A stretch of DNA of 64,000 nt from Chionoecetes opilio (GCA_016584305.1 JACEEZ010018069.1:52501-116500); one strand, 5' to 3'. Counted from the first letter of the stretch, positions 1 through 28,815 are shown. The notes: generated by a model not told the origin, from the letters alone. Translations and numbers: made by a program.

Positions 1-126
<126 letters not shown>

Positions 127-375
127 TATTCGTATAATATCAAAGTAATGAATATATTGGTAAGTTAGTAATATAAACAAAGATTAGTTACAACTTATTA
201 GAGTAAGTATCAAATGATCACAAAATAAAGATGAAGATTAGTTTATGCGAGTAAGTACATACAAGGTAAATTGGATGAAATCAAAGATGATGAAACAAAA
301 TAGTTATGTTTCATGGAAGTAAGTAAGGACATAACAAAGAAGAGTTTCCATTTATGAGTAAGTATATTCCAATAG

Positions 376-16922
<16,547 letters not shown>

Positions 16923-17073
16923 CTCGTGCAGTTCCAGTATCACCACAAAGAAGGAACTCACCAAGGTCATAAGCCATAGAGAAACTATTGCTTATGTTCT
17001 TTTGTATCCCTGTCTTCTCAAGACACCATTCGAGACAAGGAATGACTCAGTAGTAGTAGTAGCAGTAGTGAAC

Positions 17074-17134
17074 AGTAGGCCAACCAATGGTTGGCCTACT
17101 TTTTTAAAGGCGTTTAAAACGCCTTTTTTTTTTT
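17074..17134. repeat. Two adjacent perfect hairpins and a T run
   Basis: AGTAGGCCAACCA and TGGTTGGCCTACT form a 13-bp stem around a single A (17074-17100). It is followed by AAAGGCGTTT and AAACGCCTTT, a 10-bp stem around one A (17106-17126), then a run of T. It lies 152 bp past the CUB stop codon, probably in the 3' UTR or flank. Confidence 0.85.
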
Positions 17135-18180
17135 AACACATTATGACACAGAAAAGCGTCAAAGCTACACGGTGTATGACAGACCAGAAACATACAAACT
17201 TTACCTTTCTACCAATAACAAAATGATGTGACATTGAAAAATTTAATTTGCGGCAACGAAAGAGGTCAAAATATTATAAGTATAAAAAAACATTTAATAA
17301 TACATCCATTCCTTGAAACCAACTGACCAACGTTACAGACACCATGAATAAATATATATGAATGCATATTTATGGAAGGTTTAGTTAAATTGTAGCTTTT
17401 ATTATAATCCTCATAATCTGTAAATATGCTGTAGTTTGCAAGTGTTCGTTTATTACTATTATAAAAAGCTCTGCTCACGTGTGAATATTCGATTGAAATT
17501 ACTAATATTAGTTACTTTAGATTCCACGCCGACTCACCACCTGTCGCTTTCGCCAGAAAACAATATTCTAGGTAAAATATAGTTGTGTATTTGAATGGCT
17601 ATGATATTTTCCTTACCTTAAGGTGTTTCTTCAACTGTAGACGAATGAGGCTGTAATGTGAAAATTTAATTATGGTAATTCCGATGAAAAGAAAAGAAAG
17701 TGTATTTGATTGTCATTCAGCGATCAAGAACCCAAAAACGTAGCACGTCACCTGGTACATCTTTCTAGTACATCAGTGACACTGCTGGGAGGATGGGCAG
17801 TGGTTATCTAAAAGAGATAGCAGAAAGATTTTGCATAATTTCCGTGCTTCATTTTCCTCTTTCTTCTTTTTAATGCCCTCACTCGCACAAACCTTCCATC
17901 CTAAGGAACATCACATTATGAAAATACTATTCAAGACAAATTACATGGAACAACCACACAAGTACGTAATACACTAGTAACAGCAGGTCGAGTCACCGTA
18001 ACTGGTATGGTAGTTGTGAAAGTACATAGAACCAAGCTATCTTCAGTTAAATTGGGTCATTTCAGGTGAAAAAACAACAATTAGGAAGTAATCTATCTCA
18101 GGTTAGTACTATGTTGTACAAGTCAGAGGTTAACGAACAACAATACAAAAATAATTCGAGAGTCACCAGACTCTATCGAA
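17135..18180. other. Flanking sequence, nothing recognised
   Basis: AT-rich sequence after the CUB gene. Only AATAAA (about 17347) is noted; no coding frame is supported. Confidence 0.5.
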
Positions 18181-18784
<604 letters not shown>

Positions 18785-19195
18785 CCAAAAGACAAATGCA
18801 ATTTCGAGCCCTGTTGAAAAGAATCTGCCCCCTCAAATTTATTTTTTTTTTAGATTTTTTTTGTTTTGCCATTAGCCCTGGTGGAGGTTATTAGCCCATA
18901 TAAATAAAAAGATAAAAATAATGATAATATTAATATTTGAATTGTTTAACTTAGAAGTTAATGTCGTTTTTATAATTTTAATATTTGTATGTATGTAATT
19001 ATTAATTATTATTATTAGTAGTAGTAGTATTTTTCATTTTATATATATTTATTATTAATATTTTTTATACTACAACCAAAACACACATTCACACAAATTT
19101 AGACACGCAGCATACACACAGGGAATGCCTGGACCCTAAAGCAAAACTAAAGTCATTAGTCAGGGAGTGATGAGGGTAGGAGATAACGCATACAT
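18785..19195. other. AT-rich spacer
   Basis: A T run, ATT and TAT repeats; no gene seen. Confidence 0.5.
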
Positions 19196-19199
19196 ATAG

Positions 19200-19590
19200 T
19201 AAGTAGCGTTACGTACAAATACGAAATTACAAACAAGGAAGGTAATTTTGTGTCATTCAAGCAAAATCACTAATCATACAAACTTTCATACCAGAATATA
19301 TAAAATAACAATTAGGTGCAGTAAATACATGTGGTGCAATAACATCAATAATAAACAGCGAATGTACAAGTAAGTCATAAATCTCTGATTAAATTGGTCT
19401 CGCTCGGCCAGGAAAATCATCAGCCTCTCAACCACATCCGAGTGCTCGTCACCCAAAAGGTTTCTCGCTAAATCGGGAAGCACCGGGGTCTCACAGTACC
19501 CTGTGAGAGACCGCCGCTTTTCCCGGTACAACTGTTTCCCAGTCACAGTGCAACAGGATGTGGCTGATAGAGAGGGTGAAATGAGGTTGA
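19200..19590 (-). pseudogene. C-terminal end of a jockey/R1-type LINE
   Basis: The minus frame 19286-19546 reads LTGYCETPVLPDLARNLLGD then VVERLMIFLAE. The adjacent frame upstream reads SISHILLHCD, a common zinc-binding/C-terminal motif of such RTs. It is only a 3' fragment with a frameshift near 19545. Confidence 0.5.
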
Positions 19591-19591
19591 T

Positions 19592-22117
19592 GTGCAGGTT
19601 GGTGGGAAGTTAGATAATAGTGATCATTATGAAATCAGATTTTGCTTAAAATGGGAAGTTGGAAAATTAAGTGTCAACAAACAAAGAATACCTAATTTCA
19701 GAAAAGCCAATTATGCAGGATTAAGAAAACACTTGGAGGGGTTTAAAAGGGTTGTGGAATGGAGGGGAAGAAAGGTTCCAAGATTAATGCCGTTAAGGGC
19801 AGGGTGGTGACAGCTGGAAAGGCCAATTATGAAGGATTAGGAAGACACCTGGTGGAGATTAGCGGGGTGAGTGGAATAGAGGGTAAGGAAGGTCCCAAGA
19901 TTAGTGCGGCGGCAGCTGGAAAGGCCAATTATACAGGTTTAGAAAGACACCTGGAAGTGATTAACGATGGGAGTAGGGTAAAGGAATGTTTCAAGGTCAG
20001 AGCAGATAGAGTTGAAAGTGAGGTCGGGGAGGAGGGGGATTATACCTTATTTATAAGGAATTTAATTGATGGACAGAAAAAATATAATCCTTATAGGGAA
20101 ATAAGGTCAAGAAAGAGTGACCCAAAATGGATGACCACCAGTTTAAAACACAACATTGAAGTAAAAAGAAACATGTATTTAAGATTCAAGGCAGGACAGG
20201 TAAGCAAAGAACAGTATAACGTGATGGCGAGGACAGTGAAGAAATTAACTCGAGTAGCCAAGAACAATTATGAGATTAAAGTAGCAGGACAGGCGAAAAG
20301 TGACCCTACGGGGTTCTATCAGAAATATAAAACCAAGACAAGGGAATTTGTGGGGCCGTTAAGGTCAGGACAGGGTGAGGTCTTAAATACGGACGAAGAT
20401 ATGTGTAAAAGTCTAAATTATTATTTCTTGAGTGTTTTTACTGAGGAGGATACACAGAAAATACCTGAAAGTGAACAGATGTTCAAAGGAAGCGATGAGG
20501 AGAAACTCAAAGATATTGTGATAACTAAGAAAATTGTGGAAGAGGGTATAAATAAAATGAAGAATTTTAATCACCAGGACCAGATGAAGTGTATCCCAGG
20601 GTATTAAAGGAATGCAAGGAGGTTGTTAGTGAGCCGTTAGTGCACATTTTTAGGAAATCGGTTGAGATAGGCGATGTGCCATTTTTGTGGAGGAAAGGAA
20701 ATGTTGTTCCCATATTTAAGAAGGGAGACGGAGTACTAAAGTCAAATTATCGACCCGTAAGTCTAACGTCAGTTGTAGGTAAGTTATTGGAATCTATTAC
20801 TGCAAAAAACATTAGAGAGCACTTAGATAAACATAGTTTGATCAATAATTCACAACATGGATTCACCAAGGGTAGGTCATGTCTCACCAATTTATTGAGT
20901 TTTTATAGGAAAGTTTATGAGACGGCAGATAATGATAAGGATTATGATATAATATATCTGGACTTTAGTAAGGCATTTGCCAAAGTACCACACGAGAGAC
21001 TCTTAAATAAGGTTAAGGCTCATGGAATAGATGGGAAGGTTCTTCGTTGGATCAGAGCTGGGCTAAGTAATAGGCAAAAAAGGGTTACAATTAAGGGTAC
21101 TAAATCTGAATGGGGGCAGGTGGCAAGTGGAGTTCCACAAGGGTCTGTTTCGGGTCCATTACTTTTTTTTATTTACATCAACGACTTGGATAGTGGGATT
21201 AGCAGTGATATCAGCAAGTTTGCTGATGATACTAAGTTAGGTAGGATTATTGGATCACAGTCTGATCTAAACATATTGCAGGGAGACTTAGATAAACTTA
21301 ATGAGTGGGCAGTCAGATGGCAGATGGAATTTAATATTGATAAATGCAGCGTTATGAATGTTGGTAGAAAAAACCCTGGTAATAGATACACCATACGCAA
21401 TGTATCGGTGAAAAGATCAGAAGGTGAAAAAGATCTTGGAGTGACGGTGAGCCCAGACCTCCGACCTAGGAAACAATGTATTGAGGCCAGAAATATAGCT
21501 AATAGAGTGTTAGGATTCATTACCAGAAGTGTTAAAAGTAGAAGTGCGGAAGTTATTCTTAAGCTTTATCTGGCTCTAGTCAGGCCTCACCTAGACAATG
21601 CGGTTCAGTTTTGGTCTCCATATTACAGGATGGATATAGCCTTGTTAGAAACAGTGCAGAGAAGGATGACCAAAATGATACAAGGGATGCGTAACTTTAG
21701 TTATGAGAGAAGATTGAAGTTATTAAAGTTACACTCACTCGACACACGCAGAGTAAGGGGCGATCTGATAGAAGTTTTTAAGTGGATAAAGGGATTTAAT
21801 AAAGGAGAGGTAGGAAAAGTTCTTACGGCTTTTAACCAGGGTTGAACAAGAAGTAATGGATTCAAGCTGGAAAAGCGTAGATTTAGAAAGGAAATAGGGA
21901 AAAACTGGTTCACAAATAGGGTGGTGAATGAATGGAATGGACTCAGTAGACAGGTAGTTAGTGCGGCGTCATTAGGGAGCCTTAAAGAGGGGCTGGATAG
22001 ATTCATGGATGGGGATGAAAGGTGGATGTAGGTAGTGTTAGGCGACAGGAACTACCACGTGTAGGCCTTGCGGCCTCTTGTAGCTTCTTTATTTTCTTAT
22101 GTTCTTATGTTCTTATG
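19592..22117 (+). pseudogene. CR1-like LINE, nearly complete RT, lightly damaged
   Basis: It begins inside the endonuclease at KLDNSDHYEIRF and continues through a spacer with a triplicated KANY-GL-HLE module to the RT: VVPIFKKGD, NYRPVSLTSVVGKL, HGFTKGRSCLTNLL, YLDFSKAFAKVPH, GVPQGSVSGPLL, KFADDTKL (catalytic FADD near 21219-21230), EFNIDKCSVM and KDLGVTV. The open stretches are 19759-20607 and 20589-21845, joined by one frameshift. A single TGA at 21843-21845 precedes the last residues, FMDGDERWM, ending at 22031. The 3' end has tandem TTCTTATG octamers (22094-22117), a CR1 trademark. It inserts DNA by target-primed reverse transcription; this copy is probably inactive but recent. Confidence 0.9.
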
Positions 22118-22440
22118 TGATGCAACGGGTTGGGAAGGATTGGATGATATAGGAAAGCATGTGGGTGGAGAGAAGGCAGCCCATGGAGCTTAAAAGGATG
22201 GAGAGCGCCGCGCGCGAAGGGCTGAGAAATGAAGCCAGTATTAGAAGTCTCATGGGAGCCATCGGCCGCCATACTGGTTCAGGTATGGTGGGCGTGCCGG
22301 GTATTCCCTACCGAGTTGAGCTCGTCTGACAAAGGCGATGCCTTCAGAAGACGCCACGACTTGAAAAATCTACTACACATCAGATTTGGTGTATCATTAT
22401 TTTAAGACTTCAATTTTCTTTATTAATGGTTTTATCATTA
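22118..22440. other. Unique sequence, nothing recognised
   Basis: It contains a CpG-rich stretch near 22205 and ACTGGTTCAGGTATGG near 22275, but no frame or terminus that I can support. Confidence 0.4.
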
Positions 22441-22603
22441 TTATTAAGAATACAAGAACATCATAAAATAATAAAGCTACAAGAGGACGCGAGACCCACA
22501 CGTGGTAGTTCCTATTACCTAATACTACCTACATCCACCTTTCATCCCCATCCATAAAGCTGTCTAGCCTCCTTTTAAAACTTCCTATAGATATATTATT
22601 CAC
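22441..22603 (-). mobile_element. CR1-like LINE 3' end, minus strand
   Basis: The reverse complement reads FKRRLDSFMDGDERW then AGGAACTACCACGTGTGGGT, matching the last residues and 3' UTR of the CR1 copy at 21960-22080. It abuts the left arm of the inverted repeat. Confidence 0.75.
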
Positions 22604-23511
22604 TGACGTCATAACATCCGGGGTATTAATTTATCACCGCCATGTCGGGTGGCCAGACTTTTAAAGACCGCCGCAAACTGACAGGTAGAGTGAGCCATAC
22701 TTGTCTTGTCTTGGTGTCTTGGTGTTGTTTAGGGCTACGATAATCCTTTGGGGAACACTATGAGCCCTGGTGATGTCCTATGATGCTATCACAGGCGTGG
22801 TAGTTGACCTGTCTGCCTCAGGTGAGGCAGATGACAGCGTGTTGCCGTGAGGTGTGGACGTCTGCCGCCGCTGTCGCATCAAATAGGTCACGCCTGGAAA
22901 TAGTAGCACCTTACCTCACATCCCCGCCGTTCCTTACTTACTTACCACAAAATAATCCTTTATAAGTGATTACCCTTTATAAGTGATTACCCAGGACGTG
23001 TGTGGTACTGTGGTTGCTGGAGGTACTGGAGGAGACAGGAGAGAAGAAATTGCCGTGTAACACTTTCACAACCATCAGCTGACGCCTTCACTCACACCAA
23101 AACCAGACAAAAACTAATGAAAATGTTTTAGTATCACTGTTAAGGCATGGGTATGGGTGTGATAGGTATGGATGTGGCACATTGTATTGCCGGCAAATTG
23201 CATTACTGCTGAGTTAGCATGTATTGAGAGCCGGCAGGTTTGTAGAGAAGTCGATTAGCTAATTTCCATCTCTTATAAATATGTATATGGTAACATAATA
23301 TATATTTATATAGAGTAGGACTGTTATAAATTATCAGTTCATTCTATGGTAGAAACATTACTTGCTCTTTACTATATGTTTAATAGTGGAGCAGATGTAT
23401 ATGTATGATAGATAAAAGAGTAGTTGACACCTGCATGAGAGACACAGCGGCGGCTCACCACCGTCGGCGACTACAGACAGGGAGAGGAGCGATAGCCTTT
23501 GCCATGGGAAG

Positions 23512-23733
23512 TAACGGAGGTTGGTTCAGGGACTCCTGCCCATTTCGTTATTTGTATATAGTGTAGATTTACACAATTATATTACCTCAAGAACCATGGC
23601 GTCTCTCAGAGAGACCGGCGACTGCCTTTGCCAGGGTAATACGGAGATTGATAACAGGACTCCTGTACATATTTCGTTGAGTGTATATATTGTAGATTTA
23701 CAAAATTATACTACCTCAATTACCCCGGAGTCT
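23512..23733. repeat. Imperfect tandem duplication, about 125-bp unit
   Basis: Two copies of a segment with GTAA-CGGAG-TTG, GGACTCCTG, ATTTCGTT, GTGTAGATTTACA and TACCTCAA, the second starting near 23637. The apparent protein here is a by-product. Confidence 0.75.
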
Positions 23734-23741
23734 CTCTACAT

Positions 23742-24061
23742 CAGTATTTCCCTACCTGGGGGAAATTTCCCCCTGGGGGGAAATTTCAAGATTCGAAGGA
23801 GGAAATTTATACTGAGGGACATCTAAATTACTAGCATTTAGTCAACAGAAAAAAATGTCTTAGAATGCGGCTATTGACTTTTCTTCAAGTATATAATATA
23901 CTGTAGACATACTGTAGAAGATAGTGTCTATATACTTGTGTTATTTACTATTTAGCAAATACATTTTGTGTTTTGGCTACTTTTTTTCACATGAAGGGGG
24001 AAATCCGGATGGTTGAACTGGTTGGAGGGGGAAACAACAAAAAAAAGGTTGGGAACCACTG
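23742..24061. mobile_element. hAT MITE with 8-bp target duplication
   Basis: 320 bp. The 5' end CAGTATTTCCCTACC and the reverse complement of the 3' end CAGTGGTTCCCAACC match at 12 of 15 positions. CTCTACAT lies directly on both sides (23734-23741 and 24062-24069), the perfect 8-bp duplication expected of hAT. Internal GGGGGAAATTTCCCCC palindromes lie near the left end. It has no coding capacity. Confidence 0.92.
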
Positions 24062-24704
24062 CTCTACATCCTCACGAAACCACTAATTTACTTTCCAACG
24101 TACAGTATACAAGTGATTGAAACGTGTGTTACTGGATATTACTCATCTACATTCACGGTGAGTTTCCTATGTGAATAGAATTACTCGCGAAAAGAAATAA
24201 CCAGAACATCACAGGTGAAATAGACAAGGGAAGAGTTGACAAACCTGTTAACGAAGGAGACGAAGTTTGATGAGGACCTATGAAGCGATTCTAAGCGTCA
24301 AAGGTCACACGAAGAAGAAAACGAATCGAGAAAGACAGAGATGGAAGTTTCTAACAAGATAATCCCTTCACCTGCCTTGGCATACATATAAGCACACTTA
24401 ACATTGACATAAGACATGTACAGAGCTAGATCTAAAGCTAGAGCACCCCTTACGGAAACACGATGTCATCTGCCTCACCTGTGCCTTCCTGAGGAAGACA
24501 GGTCAACTACCACGCCTGTGATAGCATCATAGGACACCACCAGGGCTCATAGTGTTCCCCAAGGGATCCTCGCAGCCCTAAACAACGCTAAGACACCAAG
24601 ACAAGACAAGTATGGCTCACTCTACCTGTCAGTTTGCGGCGGTGTTTACAAGTCTGGCCACCCGACATGGTCGCGCTCCCGAAATACCCAGATGTGTGAC
24701 GTCA

Positions 24705-25040
24705 TGAGAATACTATCTATTGACTCCGCACTAAATACGTGATGACTGAATCCATTTCAATCATTTACCACCCTATTTGTTAACAGGTTTCTCCCTATTT
24801 CTTTTTTTAAATCTAAGCTTTTCCAGTTTGAATCCGTCACTTCTTGGTCTACCCTGCTTGCTAGTCGTAAGAACTGTTCCTACATCTCCGTTATTGTGTC
24901 CTTTTAACCACTTAAAAACTTTTATCAGAACGCACCTTACTCTTCGCCTCTCGAGTGAGTGTAAATGTAATAGCTTCAATCTCCTATCATAACTAAAGTT
25001 ACGCATCCCCTGTATCATTTTAGTCATCCTTCTCTGTGTG
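24705..25040 (-). pseudogene. CR1-like LINE C-terminal fragment
   Basis: The minus frame 24773-25027 reads MTKMIQGMRNFSYDRRLKLL then RRVRCVLIKVFKWLKGHN, closely matching the plus-strand CR1 copy at 21670-21845. It ends against the right arm of the inverted repeat. Confidence 0.8.
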
Positions 25041-25800
25041 GTGGGGGGGGGGGGGGAGGGAGGGTGTCTTCCGTCTTCCTATTTTCTCTCTTCTCTTTAC
25101 TCTTTTTTGCGTGCGACAGGGAACACAACATCAGTCTCTTTCTCGACACACATGGACTACATTTTACATTGATGCAGAACTGTTCACTCAGCTAGTGGCT
25201 TCTTACATCAGCCTTCACGCGTGCGATAGGAAACATAACATATGTCCCTTCTCCACAGCACATTGGACTTAGGCTGGTAATTCACAATTCGGAAATAAAT
25301 AATTTCCATTTTTCCTTGCCCCACGGGGACTCGCACCTCCGCCACATCAGAAGTTGCACTCGAGACTAGCGCGTAACCGATTCCGCCATAAGGTTAACCG
25401 AATGGTTTTACGGCTTCTGATGTATTTATGTTCATTACACAGCTTTATCCTCCCTCTGAGATTTATTTCCCGAATTCTGAAGTCGACGTGGTAGCGTGTG
25501 GCTTCGTGGGTCAGGCTTTTCACTCTTTGGAGGTTTGGTTGAGTCTGTGTGATGGTCTTGCGTCTTCCCTATTTTCTCTGCTGACTTTTAAGAGGATACT
25601 TGACTGGACCATCCCACCGTAATGGCTCCAGTGTTGCGGGATGGGGGTGGGTCTTCTTGTCTTTCTTATTTTCTCTGTTGTCTTTCAAGGGGGTGCTGGA
25701 CCATCCCAACGCTTTGCCAGCCAGTGTGGTGGGGGTGGAGGGGGGTCTTCCGTCTTCCTTATTTCTCTCTTCTTTTTATTCTTTCTTTAAGAAAGAGTAA
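25041..25800. repeat. Degenerate tandem segments with GTCTTCCGTCTTCC motif
   Basis: A G-rich start followed by GTCTTCCGTCTTCC and a TTTCTCT tract recurs near 25055, 25555, 25650 and 25745. It appears to be a diverged tandem or repeatedly duplicated block. Confidence 0.5.
25300..25443 (-). mobile_element. Possible tRNA-derived SINE, copy 1
   Basis: The minus strand reads CCTTATGGCGGAATCGGTTA then GGAGGTGCGAGTCCCCGTGG, which looks like an A box and a B box with two mismatches. A near-identical segment recurs at 25800-25897. Confidence 0.45.
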
Positions 25801-25897
25801 AGTCTCGAAGTTGCACTTGAGAGCAACGCGTAACCGATTCCGCCATAAGGTTAACCCAATAGTTTTACGGTTTCTGATGTATTTATGTTCATTAAAT
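25800..25897 (-). repeat. Second copy of the tRNA-like segment
   Basis: It shares CCGATTCCGCCATAAGGTTA and TGATGTATTTATGTTCATTA with 25371-25437 with few changes; the B-box half is missing. Confidence 0.55.
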
Positions 25898-25914
25898 CTG
25901 GACTGATTCTAACA

Positions 25915-26060
25915 AGTGTTCTGGTTATTCCTTTTCGTGAGTAAATCTACTCACATACTCACCCTGAGTTGCCGGGGTTAAGTAAGGTCCTTGAGCACAC
26001 TTTTCAGTCACTGAATACGCTGGTAAGTTATATATGTGGTTTCGTGAGGATATGGAGAGA
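25915..26060 (-). repeat. Inverted partner of 24062-24200
   Basis: The reverse complement shares ATCCTCACGAAACCAC and AAATAACCAGAACA-like blocks, in the same order, with the sequence just right of the hAT MITE. It is a diverged repeat in opposite orientation. Confidence 0.55.
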
Positions 26061-26834
26061 TACGCCAGGGATTGTTAGGCTGTATACACAATTGTACATA
26101 ATGTCGTGATCGGTTATGGCTTGGAGTCCTAAGTACAGCCACATGACAGTCACACCTGTTACACTGACACGACACCCTCCATGCAACTGCTGGTCGTGTG
26201 TGTCTCGCACCTCTGCTTCAACTTGCAGGTGAAGTAATATACATTACTTACCCCCCCTGAAAAAATGGTATAAAATGAGCAATTTGTTTCGGCCAAGAAA
26301 AAAACTGATAATAAACTACTCTATAAAAATATTATTATGTTACCATTTTTTTTATAAGAGATTGAACAAATAATGACCTTCAACAACGCTCCCCGGCCCC
26401 TAAACAATCGCATCCACAGTAATGCAATGGAAAAAGCCGGTAAACAATGTCCCCAAACCCATCTTATATACCCAACCTATGTTTTAAAGTGTCGTCCAGA
26501 CCCTTTTTTTTTTTTTCCCTAATTATGTTGACTGTACATTCAAAAAACACCTAATCCAAAAAAAAATAATTGATTTCCGGGCCTTTATTTCCGTAAAAAA
26601 CGATTTTGAAAAAAAGCGGCAAAAAAAAAAAAATCTTCCCTCCAACGGGGCTAATGTTTTGATGCGTAGAACGGGACGCCCGCAGACACTCTGTCTACCC
26701 CTGTCGGAAATGTTATGATGCCGATTGTATTTGGGTGTCAGACGGGAAATCTGTCGCTGTGACCGAACTCTTCCTACAAAAAAACGCCTGCACACAGGGG
26801 CCGCGCACCAACCCCCTTTCCCGCAACCACCCAC
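26061..26834. other. Unassigned sequence, increasingly homopolymer-rich
   Basis: No gene recognised. From about 26250 the sequence shows many A and T homopolymers and broken frames, suggesting consensus errors. Confidence 0.4.
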
Positions 26835-27165
26835 AAACACACGTGTGTGGGGGGGTGTGCAGGGGTGTGTGTGGGAAGTAGGCGTGTGTGTAAGAAGGGT
26901 GTGGGTGTGCAAGTGTGTGAGGGTTGTGGGGGAAAGGGTGTCGGGTGCAGGCGTTGTGGGGAAGGGCTGTGTGTGGGAAGGAGCGTGGTGTGGGAAGGAG
27001 GGTGTGTGCAGGCGTGTGTGTGGCAGGCGTCTTGTGGAAGGGTTCGGTGTGCAGGCGGTGTGTGGGAAGGAAGCGTGTCTGCAGGCGTGTGTGTGGGAAG
27101 GAGGCGGTGTGTGGGAAGGGGGCGTGTATGAAAGCGTGTTGTGGGAAGGAGGCGTGGGGCAGGCG
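26835..27165. repeat. G/T-rich minisatellite
   Basis: Degenerate units of GGCGTGTGTGTGGGAAGGAG and GTGTGCAGGC. A related piece recurs near 28185-28240. Overlapping ORFs in several frames are shadows. Confidence 0.8.
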
Positions 27166-27329
27166 GGGGGTAAAATTTTGGGAAAATCCTTCCCCCTTTT
27201 TTTTTTTTCCCCCCTATAGCCAAAAAAGCCGGGGAAAACTGGGGGGAAATACGGGGTTTTTGGGGGGGGAAGCAAATATAAGGGGTTTTAGGGCCCCCCA
27301 AAAAAATCATCAAAGTCACTATATGTAAA

Positions 27330-28015
27330 AATCAACCAAACCAACCTTAACCACAAAGTATAAAACCTAACCAACCTTAACCACAAGTAACCTAACCTAA
27401 CTTAAACCACAAAGTATACCTAACCAAACCCTACCTTAACCAAAAAGTTACCTAACCTAACCAAACCCTTAACCACAAATATCCTAACCTAACCAAAACC
27501 ACAAAGAAACCAAAACCAACCTAGCCAACCCTTTAACCAAAATTTAACCTAACCTAACCTTAACCACAAAAGTATACCTAACCTAACAAACCTTAAACCA
27601 CAAGTATACCAAAAACAAACCCAAACCTTAACCACAAAGTATACCTAACCTAACCAAACCCTAACCTTAACCCAAAGTATACAAAACCTAACCTAACCTT
27701 AACCAAAAGAAACCCTACCTAACCTAACCTTACCCAAAGTATACCAACCTGGGCCTAACCTAACCTTAACCACAAAGTATCCAAACCCAAACCAAACCAA
27801 CCAAAAAGTATACCAAAACCTAACCTAACCTTCCACAAAGATCCCAATAACCAAACCCTTAAACCAAAAAGAACCTAACCAACCTCCTTAACCCAAAGTA
27901 TACCAAACCTAACCCCAACCCTTAAACCCCAAACGTATACCAACCCTAACCTTAACCAAAAAGTATACCAAACCCACCTAACCTTTAACCACAAAGTATA
28001 CCAAAACCAACCTAA
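27330..28015. repeat. CCTAACC-type tandem repeat with CACAAAGTATA spacer
   Basis: Roughly 28-32-bp units of CCTAACCTAACCTTAACC followed by ACAAAGTATA, with heavy indel noise. CCTAA on this strand is TTAGG on the other, the ancestral arthropod telomere unit, so this may be a telomere-like satellite. Confidence 0.8.
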
Positions 28016-28640
28016 CTGGACTTAAAATTTTTTGGGGCCCTCATATTTCATAGCGGTGTGGGGGTTTAACCAAGGTGAGCGCACGCTGGAACCTTTACGA
28101 TGTGAAGTATAATAAGCATACAATACAGTGCGGTAGTTCATTTCAGTCAAAAGCCGGAAGATGATTCCAAAAGTATTTCCCAGGGGGTTGTGGGGGAAAG
28201 GGGTGTCGGTGGCAGGCGTGGTGTGGGGGGAAGCATGCTGCACCATAAAGGATGCAGCATGTGGAATAGCAAAAAAAATCTATCAAAACCCCCAAATATC
28301 TTAAGTATAATATTTACTCTGGTTTAGGCCTCTGATCAGCGGGGGAAGAGACCCTCCCTGATGGTACGTCAGGACCCTGACCCTGAGGTCTGAAATCTTG
28401 AGTGCGTTTTGAAACTCGGGGAATTTGCAGATTTTGATTGGGATTATTTAAAAACGGCTAATGGATACAAAAAGTGACAAAGTATTTTGATATACCGTCA
28501 ATGGTATGTTTTGACTGCATTAAATCGGGAAATGATGAAATGGTCTGGACGACTATTTTAAACACAAGGACATTTTTTTACCTGGGCAGTGGTATCCTTC
28601 CTCAGCCTCAGACGAGCCCCTCCTTGCTGTACTACCTTCC
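28016..28640. other. Unassigned sequence
   Basis: It contains a short palindromic CATGCTGCA/TGCAGCATG pair near 28230-28258. No gene recognised. Confidence 0.4.
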
Positions 28641-28652
28641 ATCCCCTATCCT

Positions 28653-28815
28653 CAGGTGCCGCACTAGGTAAACCACTCTCAGGCGCCCCACTAGGTAAGC
28701 CACCCTTAGGTGCCCCACTAGGTAAGCCACCATCAGGTTCCCCACCAGGTAGGCCACCATATGGTCCCCACCAGGTAGGCCACCCTCAGGCGCCCCATCA
28801 GGTAAGCTACCCAAA
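28653..28815 (+). repeat. 27-bp tandem repeat, 6 copies
   Basis: The unit is CAGGCGCCCCACTAGGTAAG plus CCACCCT with substitutions. Being a multiple of three, it encodes a 9-residue GAPLGKPPL-like repeat in the plus frame 28589-28834. Each unit contains AGGTAAG or AGGTAGG, a consensus splice donor. No support for a real protein. Confidence 0.85.

Larger units (their letters stand above)
22604..24704. mobile_element. Long-inverted-repeat element (about 240-bp arms)
   Basis: The left arm 22604-22841 is the reverse complement of the right arm 24459-24704, at about 85-90% by eye. Shared blocks include CATGTCGGGTGGCCAGACTT, AAACTGACAGGTAGAGTGAG and ATGATGCTATCACAGGCGTG. Both arms end in TGACGTCA. 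The interior of about 1.6 kb has no transposase but carries a tandem duplication and a hAT MITE. CR1 fragments flank both sides. It is probably a non-autonomous foldback or TIR transposon. Confidence 0.75.

Noticed and set aside
17101..17134. Bacterial rho-independent terminator
   Set aside because: The shape fits, but the surroundings are a spliced animal gene.
26523..27328. Overlapping 130-250-residue frames on both strands
   Set aside because: They come from the G/T minisatellite and homopolymers; no domain is recognisable.
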